Notes under the pieces: model-generated
Seen by the model: the letters and a program-made list of their open reading frames with translations, nothing else
The model's database searches: none
What the model was told of the DNA's origin: nothing
Assembly (NCBI RefSeq): GCF_041928815.1
Contig: NZ_JBHFEI010000007.1
Span: forward strand, 186,001-250,000
Length of the DNA stretch: 64,000 bases
Origin: JBHFEI01 sp041928815
GTDB taxonomy: Bacteria > Pseudomonadota > Alphaproteobacteria > Rhizobiales > Rhizobiaceae
Direction of reading: 5' to 3'
Translations under genes and position numbers: made by a program
Shown: in pieces, positions 39,638 through 50,319 of the stretch
Layout: every line of letters starts with the position of its first letter
Numbering within the stretch: the first letter of the stretch is position 1

Positions 39638-40612
39638 ATGTCGCTTTTCCGCACGCTGCTGGCCGCCACCGCGCTTGCCGCCGCCTTCGCCACCACCGCC
39701 TATGCCGACTATCCCGAACGCACGATCACCATGGTCGTGCCGTTTTCGGCCGGCGGGCCGACCGACACGGTGGCGCGCCTCGTCGCCGAATCCATGTCGA
39801 AGGATCTCGGCCAGCAGATCGTCGTCGAGAATGTCGGCGGCGCCGGCGGCACGCTCGGCGCCGGCCGCGTGGCGAGCGCCGATGCGGACGGCTACACCGT
39901 CCTGCTCCACCATATCGGCATGGCGACCAGCGCCACGCTCTACCGCAAGCTCGCCTATGACACGCTGAACGCCTTCGACTATGTCGGCCTCGTCACCGAG
40001 GTTCCGATGACGATCGTCGCGCGCAAGGATTTCGAGCCGGCCGACCTCAAGGGCCTGATCGACTACGTCAAGGCGAACAAGGACACGGTGACGGTCGCCA
40101 ATGCCGGCATCGGCGCCGCCTCCCATCTCTGCGGCATGCTGTTCATGAGCGCCATCGAGACGCCGCTCGTCACCGTACCCTACAAGGGAACGGGCCCGGC
40201 GATGACAGACCTCCTCGGCGGCCAGGTCGACATCATGTGCGACCAGACGACCAACACGACGAAGCAGATCCAGGGCGGCACGATCAAGGCCTATGCCGTC
40301 ACCTCGCCCGAGCGGCTGGCGATCTTCCCCGACCTGCCGACGGCGGCGGAAGCGGGCCTGAAAGATTTCCAGGTCGGCATCTGGCACGGCATCTACGTGC
40401 CGAAGGGCACGCCGGCCGAGGCGACCGACAAGCTGTCGGCCGCGCTGAAAAAAGCGCTGAAGGACGAGAACGTCGTCTCCCGCTTCGCCGAACTCGGCAC
40501 CGCCCCCTCGCCGGAAGCTGATGCGACGCCAGCGGCACTAAAAGCCAAGCTCGAAAGCGAGATCGCCCGCTGGAAGCCGGTGATCGAGGCCGCCGGCCAG
40601 TACGCCGACTGA
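39638..40612 (+). CDS. tctC: TctC-family carboxylate-binding protein
   Basis: 324 aa, ATG preceded by GGGAGGAT. A signal peptide (SLFRTLLAATALAAAFATTAYA) is followed by the Bug/TctC signature DYPERTITMVVPFSAGGPTDTVARLVAESM and ENVGGAGGTLGAG, which form the ligand-carboxylate-binding loops. It is the extracytoplasmic component of a tripartite tricarboxylate transporter, which uses an ion gradient rather than ATP. TctB and TctA follow after a pair of stem-loops. A second TctC lies at the far end of the same cluster. Confidence 0.93.
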   Translation: MSLFRTLLAATALAAAFATTAYADYPERTITMVVPFSAGGPTDTVARLVAESMSKDLGQQIVVENVGGAGGTLGAGRVASADADGYTVLLHHIGMATSATLYRKLAYDTLNAFDYVGLVTEVPMTIVARKDFEPADLKGLIDYVKANKDTVTVANAGIGAASHLCGMLFMSAIETPLVTVPYKGTGPAMTDLLGGQVDIMCDQTTNTTKQIQGGTIKAYAVTSPERLAIFPDLPTAAEAGLKDFQVGIWHGIYVPKGTPAEATDKLSAALKKALKDENVVSRFAELGTAPSPEADATPAALKAKLESEIARWKPVIEAAGQYAD

Positions 40613-40666
40613 CGGCCCGCGCGCCGCATCGACCCTCCCGTCCGCCACTCCTCCTCCCGCAAAGGA

Positions 40667-40704
40667 CGGGGGCCTTGCCAAGGCCCCCGCCCGCCACGGG
40701 CGGG
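40667..40704 (+). other. tandem stem-loops between tctC and tctB
   Basis: CGGGGGCCTT (40667-40676) pairs with AAGGCCCCCG (40680-40689); directly after it CCCGCC (40690-40695) pairs with GGCGGG (40699-40704). No T-run follows. The position suggests mRNA stabilisation of the abundant binding-protein transcript and reduced expression of the membrane genes. Confidence 0.65.
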
Positions 40705-40746
40705 ATCCGGCCGGACGACCATCTTCATGCCGGGGACCGAACGCCG

Positions 40747-41208
40747 ATGAAACCGCTTGCCTTCGATACAACCAACGCGCTGTGCGGGGCGATCTTCGTC
40801 CTGCTCGGCGGCTTCTTCATCCTTCAATGCATCGATCTGGAGATCGGCACGGCACTGCGCATGGGGCCTGGCTACTTCCCGCTGGTGCTGGCGGTGATCC
40901 TGACCCTGCTCGGGCTCGTCATCCTGGCACAGGCGACGCGGGTGAAGGGCGATGCCCTCGGGCCGATCGCGCTGCGCGGCATGCTCTTCATCCTGCCGGC
41001 GCCGGTGTTCTTCGGGCTGACCGTGCGCGGCCTCGGCTTCGTGCCGTCGCTGTTCTTCACCGCGCTGATCGCCGCCTTCGCCTCGACGCGGATGAAGGCG
41101 CCAATGGCGCTGGTGCTCGCGGCGGCGATCACCGTCTTCTCCGTCGCCGTGTTCAGCTACGCGCTCGGCCTGCCCTTCGAACGTTTCGGCCCCTGGGTCC
41201 GGTTCTAG
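40747..41208 (+). CDS. tctB: TctB small membrane subunit
   Basis: 153 aa with four hydrophobic helices (TNALCGAIFVLLGGFFILQC, GPGYFPLVLAVILTLLGLVIL, MLFILPAPVFFGLTVRGLGFVPSLFFTALIAAF, MALVLAAAITVFSVAVFSYALGL) and the family phrase RMGPGYFPLVL. It is the small, poorly conserved membrane partner of TctA. The spacing of nine bases to tctA and the shared direction put it in one operon with the flanking tct genes. Confidence 0.9.
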   Translation: MKPLAFDTTNALCGAIFVLLGGFFILQCIDLEIGTALRMGPGYFPLVLAVILTLLGLVILAQATRVKGDALGPIALRGMLFILPAPVFFGLTVRGLGFVPSLFFTALIAAFASTRMKAPMALVLAAAITVFSVAVFSYALGLPFERFGPWVRF

Positions 41209-41217
41209 GAGACGGCC

Positions 41218-42723
41218 GTGGATCTCATCAGCAATCTCGCGCTCGGCTTTGCCACCGCCGCCTCGCCGGCAAACCTGCTCTTCTGCCTCATCGGCGTGCT
41301 GCTCGGCACGCTGATCGGCGTACTGCCCGGCATCGGCGCCACCGCCACCATCGCCATGCTCCTGCCGATCACCTTCCAGCTGGAGCCGGTCTCCTCGCTG
41401 ATCATGCTCGCCGGCATCTATTACGGCGCGCAATATGGCGGTTCGACCACGGCGATCCTCATCAACATGCCCGGCGAATCCTCCTCCGCCGTCACCGCCA
41501 TCGACGGCTACCAGATGGCGCGAAAAGGCAGGGCAGGCGCGGCCCTGTCGATCGCCGCCCTCGGCTCCTTCTTCGCCGGCACGGTCTCCACCTTCCTCGT
41601 CGCCATCTTCGCCATTCCGCTGACCGGCATCGCGCTGAAATTCGGCGCTGCGGAGTATTTCTCGCTGATGGTCGTCGGCCTCGTCTCCTCGATTGCGCTC
41701 GCCCACGGCTCGATCATCAAGGCGCTGGCCATGGTCGTGCTCGGCCTGCTGCTCGGCCTCGTCGGCACCGACATCTACACCGGCACGCCGCGCTTCACGC
41801 TCGGCATCCGCGAATATGCCGACGGGCTCAATTTCGTCGCTGTCGCCGTCGGCGTCTTCGGCATCGCCGAGATCCTGCGCAACCTCGAAGGCGAGAAGAC
41901 CCGCACGGTGCTGATGGCGAAGGTCTCCGGCCTGCTTCCGACACGGGACGATTTCCGCCGCATGGTCGGCCCGGTGCTGCGCGGCACGGCGATCGGCTCG
42001 GTGCTCGGCATCCTGCCGGGCGGCGGCGCCATTCTCGCGGCGTTTGCCTCCTACACGGTGGAAAAGCGCGTCTCCGACAAACCGCAGGAGTTCGGCCACG
42101 GCGCGATCGCCGGTGTCGCAGGCCCCGAATCGGCCAACAATGCGGGGGCGCAGACCTCGTTCATCCCGCTCTTGACGCTGGGCATTCCCGCCAATCCCGT
42201 GATGGCGCTGATGGTTGGCGCGATGATCATCCAGGGCATCGTTCCCGGCCCGAATGTCGCCAGTGAGCAGCCGGCGCTGTTCTGGGGCATCATTGCCTCG
42301 ATGTGGATCGGCAACCTGATGCTGGTCATCCTCAACCTGCCGCTGATCGGGCTGTGGGTGAAGCTCCTGACGATCCCCTATTACGTGCTGTTCCCGATCA
42401 TCATGGCCTTCTGCGCCATCGGCGTCTACAGCGTCAATTCCAACGTCTACGACCTCTATGCCGTCGCCTTCTTCGGTCTTGCCGGCTACCTGCTGACCAA
42501 GCTGCGCTGCGAGCCGGCGCCGCTGCTGCTCGGCTTCGTGCTCGGGCCGCTCTTGGAAGAAAACCTGCGCCGGGCGATGATTCTCTCGCGCGGCGATCCG
42601 ACCACCTTCGTCACAAGGCCGATCAGCGCCGTGCTGCTCCTGATCGCGCTCGGCGTCCTCGTCGTCGTCTTCATGCCGAGCGTCAAGGCGAAGCGCGAGG
42701 AGGTGTTCCAGGAGGAGGATTGA
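41218..42723 (+). CDS. tctA: TctA large membrane subunit of the tripartite tricarboxylate transporter
   Basis: 501 aa, starting at GTG 41218 with AGGAGA upstream. About twelve helices and the TctA hallmarks are visible: GTLIGVLPGIGATATIAMLLPITF, YYGAQYGGSTTAILINMPGE, and the repeated motif GTAIGSVLGILPGGGAILAAFASYTVEKR. These glycine-rich repeats form the substrate path. It is the transport channel for citrate, other tri/dicarboxylates or related acids. Which of the two TctC proteins supplies it cannot be told. Confidence 0.95.
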   Translation: MDLISNLALGFATAASPANLLFCLIGVLLGTLIGVLPGIGATATIAMLLPITFQLEPVSSLIMLAGIYYGAQYGGSTTAILINMPGESSSAVTAIDGYQMARKGRAGAALSIAALGSFFAGTVSTFLVAIFAIPLTGIALKFGAAEYFSLMVVGLVSSIALAHGSIIKALAMVVLGLLLGLVGTDIYTGTPRFTLGIREYADGLNFVAVAVGVFGIAEILRNLEGEKTRTVLMAKVSGLLPTRDDFRRMVGPVLRGTAIGSVLGILPGGGAILAAFASYTVEKRVSDKPQEFGHGAIAGVAGPESANNAGAQTSFIPLLTLGIPANPVMALMVGAMIIQGIVPGPNVASEQPALFWGIIASMWIGNLMLVILNLPLIGLWVKLLTIPYYVLFPIIMAFCAIGVYSVNSNVYDLYAVAFFGLAGYLLTKLRCEPAPLLLGFVLGPLLEENLRRAMILSRGDPTTFVTRPISAVLLLIALGVLVVVFMPSVKAKREEVFQEED

Positions 42724-42789
42724 TCGCCGCGCCGGACCCGGCCTGCCATCGACGCATTCACCATGACGTCTTCAACGGAGGAGAAGAAG

Positions 42790-43770
42790 ATGCAGATGAT
42801 GACACTGACCCGCCGCGCGCTGATCGCCGGCGCCGCCTTCCTGTCGCTCGCCGCATCCGGCTTTGCGGCGGGCTTTCCCGAACGGCAGGTGACGCTGGTC
42901 GTGCCGTTTGCCGCCGGTGGCTCGACCGACGTCGTCGCCCGCATCGTCGCCCAGAAGATGGCCGACGATCTCGGAGAGCAGGTGATCGTGCAGAACGTCG
43001 CTGGCGCCGGCGGCAATCTCGGCGCCGGCCAGGTCGCCCGCGCGGAAGCCGACGGCTACACGATCCTGATGGGCACCGTCGCCACCCACGCGCTGAACCC
43101 GCTGATCCTCAAGTCGACGCCCTATGACGCGGTCAAGGATTTCGCCCCTGTCTCGCTGCTCGTCGTCGTGCCCAACGTGCTGGTGGTCAATCCCGAACTG
43201 CCGGCAAAGACGGTCGGCGAACTGCTGGCGCTGCTGAAGGCCGATCCCGAAAAATACAGCTATGCATCGTCCGGCAACGGCACGCCTCTGCATCTCTCCG
43301 GCGAGCTGTTCAAGTCGATGGCCGGCGTCAGCATGCAGCACATCCCTTACAAGGGCGCGGGGCCGGCGCTGAACGACGTCATCGGCAATCAGGTGCCGAT
43401 CATGTTCGACAACCTGCCGTCCTCGTCAGGCCATATCACATCCGGCACGCTGCGCGCGCTCGCCGTGACGACGAAGGAACGGGCCGCATCCTTCCCCGAC
43501 ATTCCGACGGTCGCGGAATCGGGCATTCCCGGCTACGAGACCTATACCTGGAACGCGCTCTTCGCCCCGGCCGGAACACCGCCGGAAGTTGTAGCACGCC
43601 TCAACGCCGCGGCGAAGAAGGCGATGGCCGACCCCGCCGTCGCCGAGCGGATGAAGGAGTTCAGCGCCACGATCGTCGCCTCCTCGCCGGAGGAACTCGG
43701 CGCCCACGTCGCCGCCGAGATCGCCAAATGGACGCCGATCATCCGCGACGCCAACGTCCAGATGGACTGA
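42790..43770 (+). CDS. tctC: second TctC-family carboxylate-binding protein
   Basis: 326 aa. ATG 42790 follows GGAGGAG; the frame is open further up but that part lacks a ribosome site. The signal peptide is LTRRALIAGAAFLSLAASGFAAG. The binding loops PERQVTLVVPFAAGGSTDVVARIVAQKM and QNVAGAGGNLGAGQ are canonical. It differs clearly from the first TctC (for example GSTD versus GPTD), so it is a diverged paralogue rather than a recent copy and may recognise another acid. It lies 66 bases after tctA. A short GCCGG/CCGGC hairpin follows its stop. Confidence 0.93.
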   Translation: MQMMTLTRRALIAGAAFLSLAASGFAAGFPERQVTLVVPFAAGGSTDVVARIVAQKMADDLGEQVIVQNVAGAGGNLGAGQVARAEADGYTILMGTVATHALNPLILKSTPYDAVKDFAPVSLLVVVPNVLVVNPELPAKTVGELLALLKADPEKYSYASSGNGTPLHLSGELFKSMAGVSMQHIPYKGAGPALNDVIGNQVPIMFDNLPSSSGHITSGTLRALAVTTKERAASFPDIPTVAESGIPGYETYTWNALFAPAGTPPEVVARLNAAAKKAMADPAVAERMKEFSATIVASSPEELGAHVAAEIAKWTPIIRDANVQMD

Positions 43771-43941
43771 GGCTCCGGCCGGGAAACCGGCATGGTATCT
43801 TCTTTCAAGAGATTGCAATAAAATAGTTTTTCCGATCCCGCTCCTGTACGGCCTTGGGCGGGATCGGTTCGTTTCCGGCGACGGAGGACGCAGTCTCCTG
43901 TAAGCCAGGACGAACGAAAAGATCTTTCCGAAAACACCCGC

Positions 43942-43971
43942 TTGACAGATCCGCAGGGTTGGCCTTAGCCT
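43942..43971 (+). promoter_or_regulatory. promoter of the thi operon
   Basis: CTTGACA (TTGACA at 43942-43947) is followed after 18 bases by TAGCCT (43966-43971). It is placed just upstream of the TPP riboswitch, so transcription would begin at the start of the aptamer. Confidence 0.65.
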
Positions 43972-43983
43972 TTGGATCATTCA

Positions 43984-44074
43984 CCAGGGGGGTCCCGGCA
44001 AGGGGCTGAGATACTGCTAGAGCGCGCAGTGACCCGTTGAACCTGATCCAGTTCATACTGGCGTAGGGACGGTG
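43984..44074 (+). ncRNA. TPP (thi-box) riboswitch
   Basis: The conserved pieces are all present in order: AGGGGGGTCCC, GGCTGAGATA at 44014-44023, GACCCGTTGAACCTGATCC (44031-44049) and AGTTCATACTGGCGTAGGGA. Binding of thiamine pyrophosphate normally represses, by terminating transcription or hiding the ribosome site. It is 109 bases before the thiC start and should control the whole thiCOSGED operon. Confidence 0.96.
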
Positions 44075-44182
44075 CGAGCGCCTGCTCAAGCGGTATTCCC
44101 GATCAAGGGATCGTCTATCCGCGCTGCGGCGTCTTTCCATCAGTCCGGCGTGGAACTGGGTCTCCAACCTTGGAGCCTCACG

Positions 44183-46012
<1,830 letters not shown>

Positions 46013-46013
46013 G

Positions 46014-46994
46014 ATGCGCATCCTCGTGCGCGGGGCCGGCGTTGCCGGCCTCGCCGTCGCCCATGAACTGACGGAAGCCGGCGCCCGCGTCACCGTCGCC
46101 GCGCCGCCGCCGGGGTCGCGCGCGCCCGCCTCGTGGTTCGCCGGCGGCATGCTCGCCCCCTGGTGCGAGCGTGAAAGCGCGCCGGACAGAGTTCTGACGC
46201 TCGGCGTATCGGCCGCCGACTGGTGGGAGCGGGTTCTGCCGGGCAGTGTCACGCGCAACGGCACGCTGGTCGTCGCGCCCGCCCGCGACCGGCGGGAACT
46301 CGCCCGCTTCGCCGCCCGCACCTCGGGCTTCGACCGGATCGACGCGGACACGGTCGCCCGTCTCGAACCGGATCTCGCCGGCCGGTTCTCCGAGGCGCTG
46401 TTCTTCCCGCGCGAGGCCCATCTCGATCCGCGCGAGGCCCTGACCCGGCTGCGGGAAACGCTCGCTTCGCGCGGCGTGCTCTTCGTCCACGAGGCGCAAG
46501 CGGAGGAGGATGCCGGATTCGAGCGGATCGTCGACTGTACCGGGCCGGCGCGGATCGGCGCGACGCCGGGATTGCGCGGCGTGCGCGGCGAGATGGCCGT
46601 GCTCGCCTGCCCCGATGTGACGCTGTCGCGCCCGGTGCGGCTCCTGCATCCGCGCATCCCGCTCTACATCGTGCCGCGCGGCGAGGGCCGCGTCATGTGC
46701 GGCGCGACGATGATCGAAAGCGATGACGACGGCCCGATCGCGGCGCGCTCGCTGATGGAACTCCTGAACGCGGCCTATGCGCTGCACCCCGCCTTCGCCG
46801 AGGCGCGCATTCTCGAGACCGGCACGGGGATCCGCCCCGCATTTACCGACAACCTGCCGCGCGTGACCGAAGAGGGACGCACGATCCGCGTCAACGGCTT
46901 CTACCGCCACGGCTTCCTGCTGGCGCCGGCAATCGCGGCACAGGCCACGGCACGGGCGATCGGGACGCAACCGGCCGATCGTAGGCGCGCATGA
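46014..46994 (+). CDS. thiO: glycine oxidase ThiO
   Basis: 326 aa, FAD-dependent. The N-terminal dinucleotide-binding motif is VRGAGVAGLAVAHELTEAGARV, and the active-site Arg region lies in LLHPRIPLYIVPRGEGRVMCGATMIE and GTGIRPAFTDNLPRV near the C-terminus. It oxidises glycine to iminoacetate (dehydroglycine) for the thiazole ring, the aerobic counterpart of ThiH. ATG is one base past the thiC stop (GGGGGAATGAG). The small N-terminal half is typical of alphaproteobacterial ThiO proteins. Confidence 0.93.
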   Translation: MRILVRGAGVAGLAVAHELTEAGARVTVAAPPPGSRAPASWFAGGMLAPWCERESAPDRVLTLGVSAADWWERVLPGSVTRNGTLVVAPARDRRELARFAARTSGFDRIDADTVARLEPDLAGRFSEALFFPREAHLDPREALTRLRETLASRGVLFVHEAQAEEDAGFERIVDCTGPARIGATPGLRGVRGEMAVLACPDVTLSRPVRLLHPRIPLYIVPRGEGRVMCGATMIESDDDGPIAARSLMELLNAAYALHPAFAEARILETGTGIRPAFTDNLPRVTEEGRTIRVNGFYRHGFLLAPAIAAQATARAIGTQPADRRRA

Positions 46995-47041
46995 CCGCAT
47001 GCCGAACCCGACGCATGATCGATCACGACAGGAACTGCCCG

Positions 47042-47239
47042 ATGAAACTCATCGTCAATGGCGAGGAGCACGATCTCGCCGCCGCCACCCTTGCCGACCT
47101 GCTCGCCCTTCTCGATTACGAGGGCGACTGGCTGGCGACCGCCGTCAACGGCGACCTCGTCCACCGCAACGAGCGGGCGGACTTTCCGCTTGCCGAGCGC
47201 GACCGCATCGAGGTGCTTTCCCCGATGCAGGGAGGATAA
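47042..47239 (+). CDS. thiS: sulfur carrier protein ThiS
   Basis: 65 aa, a ubiquitin-like fold (MKLIVNGEEHDLAAATLADLL) ending in the Gly-Gly tail (SPMQGG) that becomes the thiocarboxylate sulfur donor. It lies 47 bases after thiO and four bases before thiG; its last codons carry the thiG ribosome site (GGGAGGA). The activating enzyme ThiF is not in this cluster and must be supplied from elsewhere. Confidence 0.95.
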   Translation: MKLIVNGEEHDLAAATLADLLALLDYEGDWLATAVNGDLVHRNERADFPLAERDRIEVLSPMQGG

Positions 47240-47242
47240 GCC

Positions 47243-48016
47243 ATGCTGACCCTTTACGACCGGACAGTTACCTCCCGCCTGTTGCTTGGCACGGCGCGCT
47301 ATCCCTCGCCGGCGATCCTCGCCGAGGCCGTCGCCCGCTCGAAGGCGGAGATCGTCACCGTCTCGCTGCGGCGCGAGACGGCCGGCGGACGGCAGGGCGG
47401 GCAGTTCTTCGAGATGATCCGGGAATGGGGCGTGCATGTGCTCCCCAACACCGCCGGCTGCCATTCCGTCGCCGAGGCCGTGCTGACGGCGAAGATGGCG
47501 CGCGACGTCTTTGCCACCGACTGGATCAAGCTCGAGGTCATCGGCCATCACGACACGCTGCAGCCGGACGTCTTCGGCCTCGTCGAGGCGGCGCGGATCC
47601 TGACGGGCGAGGGATTTCAGGTCTTCCCCTATACCACCGACGACCTCGTCGTCGCGGAGAGACTGGTCGAGGCGGGATGCGCCGTGCTGATGCCCTGGTG
47701 CGCGCCGATCGGCAGCGCCGCCGGCCCGCAGAACATCGCAAGCCTCAAGGCGATGCGCGCCGCCTTTCCCGATATCCCCTTGATCGTCGATGCCGGCATC
47801 GGCCGTCCCTCCCATGCGGCGACGGTGATGGAGCTCGGCTATGACGCGGTGCTGCTCAACACGGCGGTCGCCGGCGCCGCCGATCCGGCGCGGATGGCAT
47901 CTGCCTTTGCCGGCGCCATCGCCGCGGGGCGATGCGCTTTCGAGGCGGGGCCGCTTGAGCCGCGCGACATGGCGGTGCCCTCGACGCCTGTCATCGGCAG
48001 GGCGGTGTTCGCATGA
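47243..48016 (+). CDS. thiG: thiazole synthase ThiG
   Basis: 257 aa, TIM barrel. Hallmarks are LYDRTVTSRLLLGTARYPSP, LPNTAGCHSVAEAVLTAKMARD, DWIKLEVIGHHDTLQPD with the Schiff-base lysine (IKLEV), MPWCAPIGSAAGPQN and VDAGIGRPSHAATVMELGYDAVLLNTAVAGA. It builds the thiazole phosphate from deoxyxylulose phosphate, iminoacetate from ThiO and sulfur from ThiS. It overlaps thiE by four bases. Confidence 0.97.
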   Translation: MLTLYDRTVTSRLLLGTARYPSPAILAEAVARSKAEIVTVSLRRETAGGRQGGQFFEMIREWGVHVLPNTAGCHSVAEAVLTAKMARDVFATDWIKLEVIGHHDTLQPDVFGLVEAARILTGEGFQVFPYTTDDLVVAERLVEAGCAVLMPWCAPIGSAAGPQNIASLKAMRAAFPDIPLIVDAGIGRPSHAATVMELGYDAVLLNTAVAGAADPARMASAFAGAIAAGRCAFEAGPLEPRDMAVPSTPVIGRAVFA

Positions 48017-48624
48017 GGCTCGATCCGTTCTACCTCATCGTCGACAGCGCCGACTGGATCGCGCGCCTCGTGCCGCTCGGCGTCAAGCTAGTGCAGCTGC
48101 GCATCAAGGACCGGCCGGACGACGTTCTCGCCGCCGAGATCCGCCGGGCGAAGGCGGTCTGCGCCGCGCATGGCTGCGTCCTCGTCGTCAACGACCACTG
48201 GCGGATCGCCCTCGACGAGGGTTGCGCGGCCGTCCATCTCGGCCAGGAGGATCTCGCTAGCGCCGATCTCGCCGCGATCCGGGCCGCCGGCCTGAAGCTC
48301 GGCGTCAGCACCCATGACGGGGACGAACTCAGCACGGCGCTGGCGGCGCGACCGGATTATGTCGCGCTCGGCCCGGTCTACCCGACGATCCTGAAGGCAA
48401 TGAAGTGGCGGCCGCAGGGGCCGGAGCGGATCGGCGACTGGCGCTCGCGCATCGGCGACCTGCCGCTGGTGGCGATCGGCGGGCTGACGCCGGAAAGGCT
48501 CGACGGGGTCTTCCGCCACGGCGCCGACAGTGCCGCCGTCGTTACCGACATCACCCTGAATGGCGACCCGGAGGCCCGCACGCGCGCATGGATCGAAGGG
48601 ACGGCGCCGTGGCGACGGTCCTGA
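48013..48624 (+). CDS. thiE: thiamine phosphate synthase ThiE
   Basis: 203 aa, the usual length. Typical elements: KLVQLRIKDR, the CVLVVNDHWRIALDEGCAAVHLGQEDL stretch, GVSTHDGDEL, and ARPDYVALGPVYPTILK. It couples hydroxymethylpyrimidine pyrophosphate with thiazole phosphate. The usual Thr-Lys pair of the phosphate loop reads PTILKAMKW, and GGLTPERLDGVFRHGADSAAVVTDI closes the barrel. It overlaps thiG at its start and thiD at its end. Confidence 0.95.
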   Translation: MRLDPFYLIVDSADWIARLVPLGVKLVQLRIKDRPDDVLAAEIRRAKAVCAAHGCVLVVNDHWRIALDEGCAAVHLGQEDLASADLAAIRAAGLKLGVSTHDGDELSTALAARPDYVALGPVYPTILKAMKWRPQGPERIGDWRSRIGDLPLVAIGGLTPERLDGVFRHGADSAAVVTDITLNGDPEARTRAWIEGTAPWRRS

Positions 48625-49343
48625 TCGTCGCCGGTTCCGACAGTTCCGGCGGCGCCGGCATCGCCCGCGACGTCGCCACAGTGGCGAAGGCCGGCGGCGA
48701 GGCCGCTTTGGCGCTGACCGCCGTGACCGTGCAGACGCACCGCGCCGTCGAGGCGATCGAGGCGATGCCGCCCGCTCTCGTCGCCGCGCAGATGCGCGCC
48801 GCCTTCGACAGCGGCCCGGTCGGCGCCGTCAAGATCGGCATGCTGGCGAACGGGCCGATCCTCGTCGCGGTCGCGGACGTGCTGGCGGCCCATGCGGAGG
48901 TGCCGGTGGTGCTCGATCCGGTGCTCGCGGCCTCGGCGGGCGGCGCCCTGCTGTCGGAAGAGGCGATGATGCTGTTGCGCCAGGTTCTGCTTCCGCGCGT
49001 GACGCTGGTGACGCCGAACCTGCCGGAACTGGCGCGGCTCACCGGAACAGCGGAGATCGCAGACGTTGAGACCGGCCGCGCGGCAGCCATGATGCTGAAC
49101 CCCGCCGGCGCCGTGCTCGTCAAGGGCGGCCACGCCGCCGGCGACACGGCGGATGATCTCCTCCTGCGCCCCGGCCTGCCCGACATCGTCTTCCGCGCCG
49201 CGCGGTCCGGTGCCCGTCTGCGCGGCACGGGCTGCATGCTGTCGAGCGGCATCGCCGCCCGGCTTGCCCTCGGCGATGCGCTCGAGACGGCAATCCGCGG
49301 CGCGAAGGCACAGGTGACGGCGCGCTTCGCCGATGCCGCATAG
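48609..49343 (+). CDS. thiD: hydroxymethylpyrimidine (phosphate) kinase ThiD
   Basis: 244 aa from GTG 48609, with AAGGGA eight bases upstream; this start overlaps thiE by 16 bases. An in-frame ATG at 48588 would add seven residues. The ribokinase-like fold shows VLIVAGSDSSGGAGIARDVATVAKAGG, VKIGMLANGPI, LDPVLAASAGGALLSEEA and the C-terminal anion hole RGTGCMLSSGIAARLALG, with Cys in place of the more usual Ser at the catalytic neighbourhood as in other ThiD proteins. It is slightly short for ThiD (about 266). It is the last gene of the operon. Confidence 0.93.
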   Translation: MATVLIVAGSDSSGGAGIARDVATVAKAGGEAALALTAVTVQTHRAVEAIEAMPPALVAAQMRAAFDSGPVGAVKIGMLANGPILVAVADVLAAHAEVPVVLDPVLAASAGGALLSEEAMMLLRQVLLPRVTLVTPNLPELARLTGTAEIADVETGRAAAMMLNPAGAVLVKGGHAAGDTADDLLLRPGLPDIVFRAARSGARLRGTGCMLSSGIAARLALGDALETAIRGAKAQVTARFADAA

Positions 49344-50256
49344 GCAGGCGCCGGCAGCGGCCCGCAACGGGCCGACCGCGACGTCGCGCCGGCGACGGCA
49401 TTGCCTCCTGGGATTGAGATCCGAACAATAGGCTGATTTTTCTTTCTTTTTCCCTTCATCTCTCCGGCGAGGATCGAGACCACGACAACCTCATTGGTTT
49501 GGCTGTCCGACGAAGCCCCGCCCCCCTAACAGCACCTGCGCAAGAACCAGACTCGGCGATCCGTCACCGCGAAGGAGATTGCGCGTCCCGAGCGGATGGC
49601 AGAATCGACGATGCCGGTGATCGACGTGCGGCCATCGTTCCGGCGGAGACTCCGGCACGTCACTGACGACCGACGTTCCGATTGCCGCAGAGCCCTGGTG
49701 CAATATTCGTCCGGCCAAAGGCAGCTTGCCACCGGTGCCGGATCGTCGGTCAACAGCACAGCCTCACGCAGGGTGAGTTTCTCTTCACGGGGTCCCGGCA
49801 TGTTCACCGCCGCTTGCGATCCAAGAGCCGGCGGATCGCGCCTGCGGCCAGGGGTCCGCGCGGACCAGATCGTCAAGCGATGTCAGCGGGATGCCGTCGA
49901 CACTCGGGAGTGCCCAGCCTGGCACGTCTGTGACACATCGGGGCGTGGTCGGTAACGGAAGAAAGCGGGTTCCTGCCAAGAAATACAGGGATATGTGCGG
50001 TTACCTCGACAAACTTAAAAAAAACGCACATTTTGCCATCAAAAAAATAAAACTGATAATGTTGCATTATCGAGACTGATTTCACAGAGGCTTTATAGCA
50101 ACGTCTGTCGTCGAAATGTCCCGCCGCGCCTGGGAATGCCGGTTTCAGCCATCATCTCCGTGCGAGACCGTCACGACAGGCATCGATCAACGCGCGTTCC
50201 ATCCGCGGTCTTTCTACGCCGTCCAAGATTGCCCATTTCCCGCCCTTTTCACTTGC
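49344..50256. other. gene-poor region with an AT-rich island
   Basis: About 900 bases with no recognisable gene. Open frames such as 49526-49876 (minus, 116 codons) and 49596-49955 (plus) have no ribosome sites or motifs. From about 49975 to 50100 the base composition falls to strongly AT-rich, with runs of A, and contains a perfect inverted repeat GATAATG-TTG-CATTATC (50055-50071). It may hold decayed coding sequence or a small RNA promoter; I see no proof of either. Confidence 0.4.
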
Positions 50257-50300
50257 TTGACACTTTTTTAACCCCTCAATATGGTTTTGAACCAAATGGT
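50257..50300 (+). promoter_or_regulatory. promoter and operator of the nucleoside/base transport operon
   Basis: TTGACA (50257-50262), a 17-base spacer, and TATGGT (50280-50285) form a clear promoter. Overlapping the -10 is the perfect inverted repeat TGGTT-TTG-AACCA (50282-50294), which interlocks with a second one, ACCA-AA-TGGT (50291-50300). This is a likely repressor site; no regulator gene is adjacent. Confidence 0.7.
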
Positions 50301-50319
50301 AAAATAACAGGGGAACCTC

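Noticed and set aside
49526..49876. 116-codon minus-strand open frame
   Set aside because: No ribosome site, no recognisable motif, and composition unlike real genes here.
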